DNA of 64,000 nucleotides from Candidatus Gastranaerophilales bacterium (GTDB lineage Bacteria > Cyanobacteriota > Vampirovibrionia > Gastranaerophilales > Gastranaerophilaceae), in contig CAAHDT010000023.1 in NCBI GenBank assembly GCA_900770525.1, forward strand, positions 62,001-126,000. Direction: 5' to 3'. The translations under genes and the position numbers were made by a program. The notes beneath the pieces are model-generated. The model ran no database searches and was not told the DNA's origin. It worked only from the letters and a program-made list of their open reading frames with translations. Positions 41,820 to 51,337 of the stretch are shown here, piece after piece. How positions within the stretch are numbered: position 1 is the first letter of the stretch; every line of letters starts with the position of its first letter.

Positions 41820-42718
41820 TTTTTTTCATCTGTTGCTGCAGAAATATTTAACCCTGCACGTTTTAGAACATCAATTGCATTCATAACTTCTTCACTGCTA
41901 GGTTCAGAATTAATATCAGCAGCCATTGCAAGTTTTTCTGTTACGAATGTTTCAAACTTGTTATTAAGTCTGTTGATGTTGCTAAAATCGTTTTTGTTTA
42001 AGTTGTCTTTTCTGTTAATTGTTTTTTGTAGGTTATTCAACTGTTGTTGTTTGTATTGTTGCTCAAGTTCAGGTGAAAAACCGTTTCCTTTATAAGGAGC
42101 ATTAATGAATTTATCCAAATCATCTCCTGAACCGAGATTTACTGTTGGATTTTCGTCAAACGCATGACAATAAGTTCCACCGGTAATACAATCTCTACCT
42201 TTTAGAGCTTGTTGTAACAATTTGCCATGAGCATTACAGTTGATTGCTTTCTGGAATGCATTTTTAGCTGCATCTTTTTCACCGATTCTTGTGTAAGCTA
42301 AGCCCATATAATAATATGCGTAAACATCATTCGGATGTTTTTTGATATATGAATAAATTTCTTGCAAACATCCTGCATAATTTGCTCTTTTATACTTGGC
42401 AATAGCACTGCTCATTGTTGCATTCGGATAATATACGTTTCTGTCGATTGAATCGATATATAAGTCTTTCATAGGAACAAAAGAGTAAAAATCCTTTCCG
42501 GCAGTAGGAACTGTCACCGCTGAACTACTTGAAGCCTGCTGATTAGAGCTTGTTTGATTTGATTGATTTTGCTCTTCTTGTTGCTGTTGTTGTCCTTCAT
42601 TTCTGTGCATATCTTTTTGCAAATCATATCCGAAAGGACCAGATGTAAGAGCGTTAGCACAACCAAAAGACATAAATAACGCCAAAGCTCCAGTTAATAC
42701 CATTTTGTTTCTATTCAT
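41810..42718 (-). CDS. Exported TPR protein (302 aa in the unshifted frame)
   Basis: A signal peptide (MNRNKMVLTGALALFMSFGCANA) has a Cys near its end, so the protein could be a lipoprotein although the lipobox is imperfect (SFGC). A Gln/Asn/Ser-rich linker (40-70) leads to TPR units (DVYAYYYMGLAYTRIGEKDA) and a helical C-terminal region. The frame stops right after a run of nine A residues (GATG-A9-CTCTGTAA); the -1 frame continues for a further 81 codons. AGAAGGG gives a good start. It heads a unit with the 197-aa TPR gene. Confidence 0.8.
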   Translation of the reverse strand: MNRNKMVLTGALALFMSFGCANALTSGPFGYDLQKDMHRNEGQQQQQEEQNQSNQTSSNQQASSSSAVTVPTAGKDFYSFVPMKDLYIDSIDRNVYYPNATMSSAIAKYKRANYAGCLQEIYSYIKKHPNDVYAYYYMGLAYTRIGEKDAAKNAFQKAINCNAHGKLLQQALKGRDCITGGTYCHAFDENPTVNLGSGDDLDKFINAPYKGNGFSPELEQQYKQQQLNNLQKTINRKDNLNKNDFSNINRLNNKFETFVTEKLAMAADINSEPSSEEVMNAIDVLKRAGLNISAATDEKKTL

Positions 42719-42833
42719 TGTAAAAACCCTTCTATTCTTATTTGTATTTTATTTTTAACCTTGTTTATATTATATACCATTTTTTCAGAAAAAATCTAGT
42801 ATATTCAGATGAAATTTCACAACTTATGAAGTT

Positions 42834-42862
42834 TTGTAAACCATTGAGGAAAATTTTATACC
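42834..42862 (+). promoter_or_regulatory. Candidate promoter upstream of the Ycf45-like gene
   Basis: TTGTAA (42834-42839), 17 bases, TATACC (42857-42862). Transcription from here gives a leader of about 250 bases that includes the micro-frame. Confidence 0.4.
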
Positions 42863-43009
42863 ACATTTAAGCATGGTTATAACAGTAAAATTACTCAAAA
42901 GCCACATCCTTTCGTCCAAAACGTGTAAAATCAACACTTTTAACCCAACTAGAATTGTAAAGTTTTGTAAATTTACTACACATGTAATACGTTTAAAGGA
43001 GGAAATTTT

Positions 43010-43045
43010 GTGAAATGTGGCATAATATACATGAAGGATGAATAA
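43010..43045 (+). CDS. Possible 11-codon leader peptide
   Basis: AAAGGAGG (42995-43002), the strongest ribosome-binding sequence in the window, stands seven bases before a GTG that opens an 11-codon frame (MKCGIIYMKDE) ending in TAA at 43045, 76 bases before the Ycf45-like ATPase gene. It could be a regulatory leader peptide or a chance match. Confidence 0.3.
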   Translation: MKCGIIYMKDE

Positions 43046-43121
43046 ACCAATTTCTCACTATAGCCAATAATTATTTTGTAATATATAATTTGAATATAGC
43101 AAAATACAGAAAGGCGAAGCC

Positions 43122-44747
43122 ATGAGTAATCTACAATTTCAAAACGATCTGGACAGATTAATTGAGGTCCTGCCTGACAAAGTAAAACGGTATATTACGT
43201 ATCAGCAGATGGAGGACGTTATTGAAATTGTTCTCGACATTGGCAGAACTCCTGAAATACGACATGCCGGTGGACGGATTGAGTATTTAGGCAATGAAAT
43301 CGTCAACGATGATGACATATCTTATATAACACAGAGAATTCAAAGTTTTACTTCAGATAATCGTTCAGGTATCCCCGGAACACTCCACAGAATTAGTGCA
43401 ATAAGGAACAGACAAGGGAAAGTTGTTGGTCTTACTTGCAGAATTGGTAGAGTTGTTACGGGGACAATTGCATGTATAAAAGATTTTTGCATGATGGGAA
43501 AGAGCATTCTTTTCCTTGGACGTCCGGGGGTTGGGAAGACAACAAAGTTAAGAGAGATATCAAGGCTTGTTGCTGATGAACTGGGTAAGCGCGTTGTTGT
43601 TGTCGATACATCAAATGAAATTGCAGGGGATGGAGATACCCCTCATCCGGCAATCGGGCATGCTCGCAGAATGCAGGTTTCGCAGCCACAGTTCCAAAAG
43701 GATATTATGATAGAAGCGGTCGAAAACCACACTCCGGAGGTCATTGTCGTAGATGAAATCGGTACGGAAGAAGAAGCTCAAGCAGCCAGAACTATTGCCG
43801 AACGTGGTGTAATGCTCATTGCAACTGCTCACGGTAATTCTCTTGAAAGCTTAATCAAGAACCCGACTTTATCAGACCTAGTTGGAGGCGTTCAGTCTGT
43901 TACATTAGGTGATGATGAGGCTCGGAGAAGAGCTTCACAAAAAACCGTATTGGAAAGAGAAAAACAACCGACATTTGATATTGTTATAGAAATTTTGGAT
44001 AGAAACACTCTTGCCGTATATAAAGACACCGCAGAAGCTGTAGATTATATACTTAGAGGATGGCCTATAAGACCTGAAATCAGAAAAGTTGATAAAACTT
44101 ATGTTGAACCTGCAAAAGAAGAGCCGGTTGCACCTAAGCCAGAACCAACTCTTTCAGAGCAAATAAACGCATTAGAAAAGAAAATCAATCCGACTGATTG
44201 TTTAAAATATTCTTTCTCTCGACAAAAATATGTTGATGAGGCAAAAAACTTTAAGAAGATTTATTTATATGCAGTTTCAAGAACAATTGTAGAAAAAGTT
44301 ATCGAAAGATTGGACTTGAACGCAGAAATCACAAGAAATTTAGATGAAGCGGATATCGTTATCGCACATAAAAACTTTGCAAAAGGTGGTGCAAAAGTTT
44401 TGAGTACAGCAAACGATTATCGTTTGCAAATATTCTATGTAAAAACAAATTCAATGGCTCAAATTCAAAAAGTTCTAAAGGATGCGCTTCAAATAACGGA
44501 AACATCAGAAACCCTTCAAGGGTATTATGATGATGCAGAAAGGGCTTTGGACGAGGCGAAGGCTGCTATTAATAAAATTCTTGCAGGCGCGGAACATATA
44601 GAATTACAACCGCAAAACCAACAAATCAGAAAATTACAGCATGAACTTGTTGAACAACATAATTTGACAAGTAAGAGTATTGGTGAAGGTGCGAACAGGC
44701 ATTTGAAGATTGTTGGCGGACAGGATTTTAATAAGAAAATAAGTTAG
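43122..44747 (+). CDS. Ycf45-type AAA ATPase with C-terminal R3H domain
   Basis: The 541-aa protein has an N-terminal segment (1-110) shared with SpoIIIAA-like ATPases, an ATPase core with Walker A GRPGVGKTTK (near 134) and Walker B VIVVDEIG (near 207), then VMLIATAHGNSLESL. The C terminus (about 495-535) holds an R3H single-strand nucleic-acid-binding motif (NQQIRKLQHELVEQHNL). This order is typical of cyanobacterial and plastid Ycf45 proteins, whose role is not established. AAAGGCG precedes the start. A strong terminator ends the gene before smc. Confidence 0.9.
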   Translation: MSNLQFQNDLDRLIEVLPDKVKRYITYQQMEDVIEIVLDIGRTPEIRHAGGRIEYLGNEIVNDDDISYITQRIQSFTSDNRSGIPGTLHRISAIRNRQGKVVGLTCRIGRVVTGTIACIKDFCMMGKSILFLGRPGVGKTTKLREISRLVADELGKRVVVVDTSNEIAGDGDTPHPAIGHARRMQVSQPQFQKDIMIEAVENHTPEVIVVDEIGTEEEAQAARTIAERGVMLIATAHGNSLESLIKNPTLSDLVGGVQSVTLGDDEARRRASQKTVLEREKQPTFDIVIEILDRNTLAVYKDTAEAVDYILRGWPIRPEIRKVDKTYVEPAKEEPVAPKPEPTLSEQINALEKKINPTDCLKYSFSRQKYVDEAKNFKKIYLYAVSRTIVEKVIERLDLNAEITRNLDEADIVIAHKNFAKGGAKVLSTANDYRLQIFYVKTNSMAQIQKVLKDALQITETSETLQGYYDDAERALDEAKAAINKILAGAEHIELQPQNQQIRKLQHELVEQHNLTSKSIGEGANRHLKIVGGQDFNKKIS

Positions 44748-44775
44748 TTTAGTGCCAATATGGCAGGATAAACAA

Positions 44776-44820
44776 GCCGGAGATATGAAAAAAGGTAAGG
44801 GTTTTATATCTCCGGCCTTT
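44776..44820 (+). terminator. Rho-independent terminator of the Ycf45-like gene
   Basis: GCCGGAGATAT and ATATCTCCGGC form a perfect 11-bp stem with a 19-base loop, followed by CTTTC. Confidence 0.75.
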
Positions 44821-44926
44821 CGTATGCATTTAATGTTTGGGCGAGGCTTTGTTATAATTTGTTAACCGGTTTGACTTATGGGGAAAAGTATAGTCTAATA
44901 GATATAGCATTATGATTAGGTAAGAT

Positions 44927-47900
44927 ATGTACATAAAACAACTGGAAATAGATAATTTCAAGTCTTTCGCGAATAAATCGGAAATTCCCCTTCTAAAAGG
45001 TTTTACGACTGTTTCAGGTCCAAACGGTTCGGGGAAAAGTAATATTATAGATAGCGTACTTTTTGCATTAGGTTTGGCTAATGCAAGTGAGTTACGTGCA
45101 GAAAATTTGTCACACTTTATCTCAACTTATACAAAACGTAATGACGCGTTTGTAAAGGTTACTTTTGGGGATGTTGAAGGTGGCGAAGACTTAAGTATTG
45201 CGCGCCGTATTCGCAAATCCACTCAAGGTTATGCAAGTACTTATTACATAAATGATAGTGTTACGACTCTTACCAATGTGCATGCCGTATTGGAAAAATA
45301 TAATGTTACCCCAAACAGTTATAATGTCATGATGCAAGGGGATGTACAGGGAATTACCAACTGTACTCCTAAGAATAGACGTAAAATTATTGATGAAATC
45401 GCAGGTATTGCAGACTTCGACCGCCGAATAGAACAGGCAACAAACGAATTAACAGATGTTGAGCAGCGCGTAGAGCGTTCAAGCCTAATTTTGTCAGAAA
45501 TTGAGTCCATGCTTGAACAGTTAAAAGAAGAACGCGAAGTCGCAATCAAATATCAAAAATTGAGAGAAGAAAAACAGGGACTTGAAAGTCAGGTTATAAA
45601 AGTTAGATTTTTTGATATTAAACGTAATCTTGAAAAAGCTCACGAAAATATTCTTGAATTCACCAAAAAGAAAAAACAAGAAGAACTTAAAAATAAAGAT
45701 TTAGACGAAAAAATTCAACTTATTCGCAAAAAATATGAAGAAATTTCTGCGGAAGTAAAAGAAAAAGGTGAAGCTCAACAAATAGATTTAAAAAAACAAC
45801 AAGAAGCTTTAAAAGGTGAAATTGACCGTAAAGAAAACGCCATGAACTTTGCTGATAAGCAAATTATGGATAACAAGCGTACTGCTGAAAACGCTCGTAA
45901 CGGTATTGAAACCTTCAAAAAACAAATTCAGGATATCAAGCTTAATATATCATTAAAAATTGAAAATGCTCAAAAAATTGAAGCTGAAATTAAGCAAAAA
46001 AATACTGAATTAAAAAAGATTTTGGAAGATATGACAGGTTTAAGCTCAACAGCAGAGCAACACATTGAAAATCGCAACAAACTCAGAAAAGAATTAGAAG
46101 AGCTTCAAGATAAAGAAAATTTACTTTTGAAAGAAAAATATCCGCTTGAAAGTGAATTAAAAAGTCTATTGGAGGCGATTGAAACTGCCAAATTAAAGCT
46201 TGAAGAATTAGAAGAAATGAAGTCTAATTACACCTCTAATTTTGACTTGAAAAAGACTCTTGTTGAACAGTTGCAAACAGAAATGCAAGAGTTCAAAGAA
46301 ATTCAACAATCAACTCTTCACGATTTAGATACGACGAATAATGAAATAAATGACTTAAATTATAATATTCGTATGGCTTACGGAAAGTTGTCCCGTTTAG
46401 AAGCGCAAAAACAAGTTGCAGCAAATTCTGCATCTAATATGGCAATTGATACCATTATGAATGCGAAATTGCGTGGAGTTCATGCCCCACTAATGCAATT
46501 AGGTACTGTTGATAAAGAGTATTCTACAGCGTTAGAAATTGCATTTGGCGGAAGGTTAGGGCATATAGTTGTTGATGATGAGCATGTTGCATCAGTTGCT
46601 ATTGAATTGTTAAAATCTTCAAGAGCAGGCAGAACAACGTTTATACCTCTTAATAAAGTTGCAAAGGCACCGACACGTTTAGCGTTGCCTAAAGACAGCG
46701 GAGTTATTGACTTTGCGATTAATTTGGTTGATTTTGATGACGAATATATAAACGCATTTTACTACGCCGTAGGCGACACAATCGTTGTTGAGGATATGGA
46801 ATGCGCTAAGAGATTAATCGGTAAGTACCGTATGGTTACGCTTGCCGGCGAATTGTTTGAAAAATCAGGTGCAATTACCGGCGGTTCAGTTAGAAAATCC
46901 GGTTTTTCTTTCTCTCAAAATGATGATAATGAACTTGAAGAATTCAAGCGCAAAGTTAAGGAAATGGAAGCTTCTCTCGGCAAATTAGAGGGGAAAAAGA
47001 CTTCTTTGGAACAGAAACTTCAAGATGTCCGTCAAAAATATTCTGATTGTGTAAGTGAACATTCAAAAGCTAAAGTTGAATTAACTAATATGCAACAGAA
47101 TTATGAAAACAGCGAAAATCTTTTAAAAGAAAAAACTGATTTCATTGCGCAAGCAGAACCAAAAGTTCAAGAGTTAAATAAAAAGTTAGATAAACTTGAA
47201 GAAAAAAATCTTGAAGTTAACGATAGAATGCTTGAAGTTAAGTCTGAAATTGAGGAAATCGAAAAATTAATTAACGATAAAGACTTAAAAGATTTGAAAG
47301 AAAAAACCGAAGGTGTTGAATCTGAAATCAAGCGATTGCAGTCTAATTTAATGGCAACAAATAATGATAAGAACGATTTAGAACGTCGTATAAGCTTTAA
47401 CGAAGATTTGATTAAGACGAAGCAAGATGAGATTGAAGAAAAAGAAAAGGCTAATGTCAAATTAGAAGAAGACAAAACACTTTTCAATAACGAAATTGTT
47501 GAGTTGAAGAAAAAAGTTGAAGTTTTGGAAGAACAGATTGCAGTTATTCAAGATAAATTGGGAGAATTACTAAAACAGCGCGATGAGATTTCCAATGATA
47601 TCAATGAAATGGAAAAAGAACGTCATATAAAATCTTCTGATATCGAAAGAATTGCAGAACAAATAGAATCTTTCAAAGCAAGAAGACGTGAGTTGGAGCC
47701 TCAATTAGACACTGCGAAAAAAGAACTTGAAGATACCGGTGCAGATATTGCAAAACTTGAACCTGTCGAGATTTCTATTGATGAAATAACTTCTAAAATT
47801 CAACGTTTGGACAGAAAAATGAATGAACTCGGAGATGTTAATATGAGAGCTTTGACATCTTACGACGAAAAACTTGCACGTCAAACCGAGCTAAAGGAAA

Positions 47901-48421
47901 GAATCGAAGTTTTATCTAAAGAGCGTAAAGAAATTCTTGAACGCATGAACGGATATGAACAATTGAAAAAAGAAACATTTATGAAAACTTACAACAACAT
48001 AAATGAGAATTTCAAGAGCGTATTCCATCAGCTATCAGAAGGTGAAGGAGAATTGAAGCTTGAAACACCTGATGATCCGCTAAACGGCGGTATGACAATT
48101 GAGGCTCAGCCTAGAGATAAAAAACTTCAAAGGCTTGAGAGTATGTCCGGTGGCGAAAAAGCATTGACAGCATTGGCATTTGTATTTGCAATTCAGCGAT
48201 ATATGCCATCTCCTTTCTACGCATTTGATGAAGTTGATGCAAGTTTGGATACAATGAACGTTGAACGTATCGCCCAAATGGTGCAGAACCAGTCAAAAGA
48301 TACGCAATTTATAGTAGTTAGTCACAGAAAACCTATGATAGAATCGGCTAACAGAACTATTGGTGTGACTCAAAAAGAGAAGGGTGTAACAAGGGTAACG
48401 GGAGTGAAATTAAGAGATTAG
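44927..48421 (+). CDS. smc: Chromosome segregation ATPase SMC
   Basis: SMC dimers organise and segregate the chromosome with ScpA and ScpB. The 1164-aa protein has the N-terminal Walker A head (SGPNGSGKSNIIDS, residues 31-44), a first coiled-coil arm (about 165-500), the hinge (about 510-665, GVHAPLMQLGTVDKEYSTAL), a second arm (about 670-1000), and the C-terminal head with signature SMSGGEKALTALAF and Walker B FYAFDEVDASLD. Length is standard. scpA begins one base after its stop, and scpB overlaps scpA, so all three are one operon. Confidence 0.98.
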   Translation: MYIKQLEIDNFKSFANKSEIPLLKGFTTVSGPNGSGKSNIIDSVLFALGLANASELRAENLSHFISTYTKRNDAFVKVTFGDVEGGEDLSIARRIRKSTQGYASTYYINDSVTTLTNVHAVLEKYNVTPNSYNVMMQGDVQGITNCTPKNRRKIIDEIAGIADFDRRIEQATNELTDVEQRVERSSLILSEIESMLEQLKEEREVAIKYQKLREEKQGLESQVIKVRFFDIKRNLEKAHENILEFTKKKKQEELKNKDLDEKIQLIRKKYEEISAEVKEKGEAQQIDLKKQQEALKGEIDRKENAMNFADKQIMDNKRTAENARNGIETFKKQIQDIKLNISLKIENAQKIEAEIKQKNTELKKILEDMTGLSSTAEQHIENRNKLRKELEELQDKENLLLKEKYPLESELKSLLEAIETAKLKLEELEEMKSNYTSNFDLKKTLVEQLQTEMQEFKEIQQSTLHDLDTTNNEINDLNYNIRMAYGKLSRLEAQKQVAANSASNMAIDTIMNAKLRGVHAPLMQLGTVDKEYSTALEIAFGGRLGHIVVDDEHVASVAIELLKSSRAGRTTFIPLNKVAKAPTRLALPKDSGVIDFAINLVDFDDEYINAFYYAVGDTIVVEDMECAKRLIGKYRMVTLAGELFEKSGAITGGSVRKSGFSFSQNDDNELEEFKRKVKEMEASLGKLEGKKTSLEQKLQDVRQKYSDCVSEHSKAKVELTNMQQNYENSENLLKEKTDFIAQAEPKVQELNKKLDKLEEKNLEVNDRMLEVKSEIEEIEKLINDKDLKDLKEKTEGVESEIKRLQSNLMATNNDKNDLERRISFNEDLIKTKQDEIEEKEKANVKLEEDKTLFNNEIVELKKKVEVLEEQIAVIQDKLGELLKQRDEISNDINEMEKERHIKSSDIERIAEQIESFKARRRELEPQLDTAKKELEDTGADIAKLEPVEISIDEITSKIQRLDRKMNELGDVNMRALTSYDEKLARQTELKERIEVLSKERKEILERMNGYEQLKKETFMKTYNNINENFKSVFHQLSEGEGELKLETPDDPLNGGMTIEAQPRDKKLQRLESMSGGEKALTALAFVFAIQRYMPSPFYAFDEVDASLDTMNVERIAQMVQNQSKDTQFIVVSHRKPMIESANRTIGVTQKEKGVTRVTGVKLRD

Positions 48422-48422
48422 T

Positions 48423-49238
48423 ATGAGTACAGCAGCTATAAATTATAATATAGATTTGCCGGAGCTAGAAAAGACTGCCGAGAACGAAGGAATTGGTATC
48501 CTTGTTTCTATGGCTAAAGCCGGAAAAATTGACCCTTGGAACATTGATATTATTGATGTTACGGATAAATTTCTTGCACATTTTTGCTCTATGAAATCTC
48601 AGAATTTAAGAATTACCGGCAGAACATACCTTTTTGCATCTGTTTTGCTTAATATGAAGTCAAAAATTCTTGATGGTATTGACGTTCTTCAGTTTCAAGA
48701 TGAACCTGAAAACAATTTGGAATTTGACGATGACGGTTTTATTGTTGAGTATCCGGAAGATGATATTCCAACGACAAATGCCCAGACAATAGATGACGTT
48801 TTGCAGCGCCGTACAAGTGTAAGATTAAATCGTAATCGTGTTGTTACATTGCGTGATTTGATTAGACAGTTGCAGTTTTATGAAAAATTGGAACAAAAAC
48901 AATCTTTAAAACAAGCTCATGAAAGAGCTAAAAATAGGGTTCGTTCTTATGCAAGATTTACTCCTGATGATATTATTAATCTTGCGCACGAAGAATATAT
49001 TGAAGATTGTGTTCTTAAATTAAAAGATAATTTAGTTCAAATATTTGAGCACCAAGACAAAATAGAGTTAAACGAATTGACGCTACTTGGAATGGATAAG
49101 ATAAGCGCTTATATAGCTTTATTGTTCTTAAGTGCAGAGAGTGACTACGAGTTGGAACAAAAAGAATTTTATTCTGATTTATACGTTGTGAGAGGAAATG
49201 ATGGAAGAGCAGACGACTCTGGAGTATCTGAAAGCTAG
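48423..49238 (+). CDS. scpA: Segregation and condensation protein A
   Basis: ScpA is the kleisin that bridges the SMC heads. The 271-aa protein shows the family start, GIGILVSMAKAGKIDPWNID, followed by DVTDKFLAHF and LRITGRTYLFASVLLNMKSK; a linker rich in Asp and Glu; and a C-terminal winged-helix region (NELTLLGMDKISAYIALLFL, often ALLEL in relatives). It starts one base after smc and has no good ribosome site, so it relies on coupling. Confidence 0.95.
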   Translation: MSTAAINYNIDLPELEKTAENEGIGILVSMAKAGKIDPWNIDIIDVTDKFLAHFCSMKSQNLRITGRTYLFASVLLNMKSKILDGIDVLQFQDEPENNLEFDDDGFIVEYPEDDIPTTNAQTIDDVLQRRTSVRLNRNRVVTLRDLIRQLQFYEKLEQKQSLKQAHERAKNRVRSYARFTPDDIINLAHEEYIEDCVLKLKDNLVQIFEHQDKIELNELTLLGMDKISAYIALLFLSAESDYELEQKEFYSDLYVVRGNDGRADDSGVSES

Positions 49239-49740
49239 AATTGAAGCAGTTTTATTTACGACAGCTCAGGCGCTTTCTATAAAAGATATTGCAGATATTT
49301 TAAACGAAGAAGATTTGGAAAAGACAGAAGAAGCCATGTTAGAATTAATTATGGACTATTCTTCACGCCCTGGGGCTTTGGAAATTGATGATGAAAACGG
49401 TTATATTCTTCAAGTCAAAGAAGAGCATATGGATATTGTTGAAAAACTTTGTCCTGTAGAATTGAAACCGGGAGCATTGAGGACTTTATCTGTTATTGCA
49501 TTAAAAGAACCTATCAGACAAACTGATTTGAAAGAATTAAGAGGTTCCGGTGCGTATGAACATGTTCAAGAATTGTTGGAAAAAGGCTTGATAAGCAGAA
49601 CTCGTGACAAAAATGGCAGGAGTTACAACCTAAAAACGACTCCAAAATTTGCGGAATATTTTAAACTGAAAGGCGACACTCGTTCGCTTGCAAAACTCCT
49701 TGAAGTGGATAGGGGAATAAAAGAAAGTGTTGAAAGATAA
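49201..49740 (+). CDS. scpB: Segregation and condensation protein B
   Basis: ScpB dimers bind ScpA and regulate SMC. The 179-aa protein consists of two winged helices: LKARIEAVLFTTAQALSIKD at the start and the conserved TLSVIALKEPIRQTDLKELRGS in the second half (usually TL-x-x-IAY-x-QP-x-T-R-x-x-I-x-x-I-R-G); here the family's central QP is EP. I place the start at the second of two tandem ATGs (49201), at better distance from AGAGGA. It overlaps scpA by 38 bases and the next gene by 14. Confidence 0.93.
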   Translation: MEEQTTLEYLKARIEAVLFTTAQALSIKDIADILNEEDLEKTEEAMLELIMDYSSRPGALEIDDENGYILQVKEEHMDIVEKLCPVELKPGALRTLSVIALKEPIRQTDLKELRGSGAYEHVQELLEKGLISRTRDKNGRSYNLKTTPKFAEYFKLKGDTRSLAKLLEVDRGIKESVER

Positions 49741-51073
49741 AAGAATAGTTTTTTTACTTATTATAATCGCAATTTTTACCGTAACAATTGCGTCAAATCT
49801 TGTTCCTGAATTTTTTTACAGAAAAGGAATACAAGCTTTTAATCAAGGTAATTATGTTGCAGCTTCAAAAGATTTGGGATATGCCTTGACTTTATCGCCG
49901 AGCAATAGTGATTACCGTTATTATTTTGTCCAAACACTTACCAAATTTAAGCCGTCAGTAAGAATTCAAGAAGAAATGTTCAAGTTTATGGAAGACGATA
50001 TGAAAGATAGCGCTCACATTTCTGCAGGAATTCAGGTTGCTGTATGGCGAAATAATATTAACCAAATGTATGGGAACAACTATATTGAACAGGCTCCTTT
50101 GGATAAAGATATTATCCGTTGGAACCCGAAAACTTTTCCTTTGAAGGTTTATATAAATCTTGCAGATATATCGTCTGTTCCGGATTATTATAATACAGAA
50201 ATCATTAGGGCTTTTGGGCAATGGCAAGCTTCATCAGGATTTATAACGTTTAAGTTTATGAATTCGCCTGATGCTGCAGATATTGTTGTTAACTTTGCAC
50301 CGCTACCTACAAGCAGTTGCAAAGAAAACGGTTGTAAGTATGTTGTTGCGCACACAATCCCGACAATAAAAAATAATATTTTGAAAAAAATGACCATAAC
50401 TGTTTACGATAGAGATGCAAACGGTAGTTATTTTTCGGATAAAGAATTATATAATACGATTTTACACGAAGTTGGGCATTCGTTGGGTATTATGGGGCAC
50501 AGTTACAGTACAGATGATTTAATGTATATGTCCAAAGAGGTTAACAAAAATTCGATTTACCTAAAATATCGTAGTGATTTTCAATATATATCGATTCAGG
50601 ATATAAGTACGTTGAAACTTTTGTATAACCTTGTTCCAACGATTACTAACACTCCATTGGATGAGATAAGTACTGATAATTTGATTTATCCGCCGATAAT
50701 TTTGGGTTCATCTAAACAAATCAGCACCCAAAAATTAAAAGAGGCGCAACAATATGTAAAAGAAGCACCTAACTTACCTAACGGTTATATTGATATGGCA
50801 GTTGCGTACGATGAGCTGGGAAAATTTGACAAGGCGCTTGAAGCGCTTCAAAACGCTTTTAATAATGCAAAAACCGATAGTGATAAGTATATTGTTTTGT
50901 ATAACTATGCGGCAATGTATTTGAATAATGACAAGCCTGAAACAGCTTTAGAATATGCTAAACAAGCGCAACAAATTATTAATTCAGAAGAAGTTGCGGA
51001 TTTAATGAGCAACATTGAGCACGCAATATCAACCAAAAGTGCCCCATTCAAAGGGATTAAGTTGTTGAAGTAG
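49727..51073 (+). CDS. Membrane-anchored metzincin-type metalloprotease with TPR repeats
   Basis: The 448-aa protein has an N-terminal membrane anchor (FLLIIIAIFTVTIASNLV), a first TPR-like pair (about 35-75), a matrixin-like catalytic domain (about 130-300) with the zinc site HEVGHSLGIMGHS and a Met-turn in DDLMYMS, and a further TPR region (about 345-430). The H-E-x-x-H-x-x-G-x-x-x-H form identifies metzincins. It probably works outside the cytoplasmic membrane. It begins with GTG inside the end of scpB, so it is the fourth gene of the smc-scpA-scpB unit, an unexpected neighbour. Confidence 0.85.
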   Translation: MLKDKRIVFLLIIIAIFTVTIASNLVPEFFYRKGIQAFNQGNYVAASKDLGYALTLSPSNSDYRYYFVQTLTKFKPSVRIQEEMFKFMEDDMKDSAHISAGIQVAVWRNNINQMYGNNYIEQAPLDKDIIRWNPKTFPLKVYINLADISSVPDYYNTEIIRAFGQWQASSGFITFKFMNSPDAADIVVNFAPLPTSSCKENGCKYVVAHTIPTIKNNILKKMTITVYDRDANGSYFSDKELYNTILHEVGHSLGIMGHSYSTDDLMYMSKEVNKNSIYLKYRSDFQYISIQDISTLKLLYNLVPTITNTPLDEISTDNLIYPPIILGSSKQISTQKLKEAQQYVKEAPNLPNGYIDMAVAYDELGKFDKALEALQNAFNNAKTDSDKYIVLYNYAAMYLNNDKPETALEYAKQAQQIINSEEVADLMSNIEHAISTKSAPFKGIKLLK

Positions 51074-51088
51074 GAAAATCAAAGTAGG

Positions 51089-51108
51089 GTGCGCACACTT
51101 GCGCACCG
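51089..51108 (+). terminator. Hairpin after the metalloprotease gene
   Basis: GGTGCGCA, loop CACT, TGCGCACC: a perfect GC-rich stem 16 bases past the stop codon. No T-run follows, so it may be part of the repeat element rather than a terminator. Confidence 0.4.
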
Positions 51109-51167
51109 GTAATGTTTGCCACTGGAGAAGTTTCACTATTTACCTCTTGTAATTGCTTGATGTTGGC

Positions 51168-51281
51168 TGAATGTAAGGTCAACCCCTCACCTAACCTCTG
51201 CTCTGCAAGCAGGGTCACACGACTCGTTTCCCGTCGGTTCACTTTGCTTCCCGAAGGGCGAGGAACGCTTGCTTGTCACTT
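51168..51281. repeat. Dispersed intergenic repeat, copy B
   Basis: Aligns to 5173-5287 in the same orientation, starting CTGAATG-AAGGTCAACCCCTCACCT and ending near TTGTTACT/TTGTCACT. Differences are mostly single-base. It lacks the GTAGGG-GTGCACA end found in copy A, although a similar GTAGGG-x-GCGCACAC stretch lies on its other side at 51084. Confidence 0.75.
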
Positions 51282-51337
51282 ATTTCTACTTGACTGTGTT
51301 ATAGATCGTCAAAAGCCTTGCTATTACTACTTATACA

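Larger units (their letters stand above)
42719..43121. other. Intergenic region, about 400 bases, divergent promoters
   Basis: No conventional gene. It contains the promoter of the minus-strand TPR gene near a TATAAT at about 42770, a plus-strand promoter at 42834-42862, and a short translated-looking frame at 43010-43045 with a near-perfect ribosome site. Confidence 0.6.
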
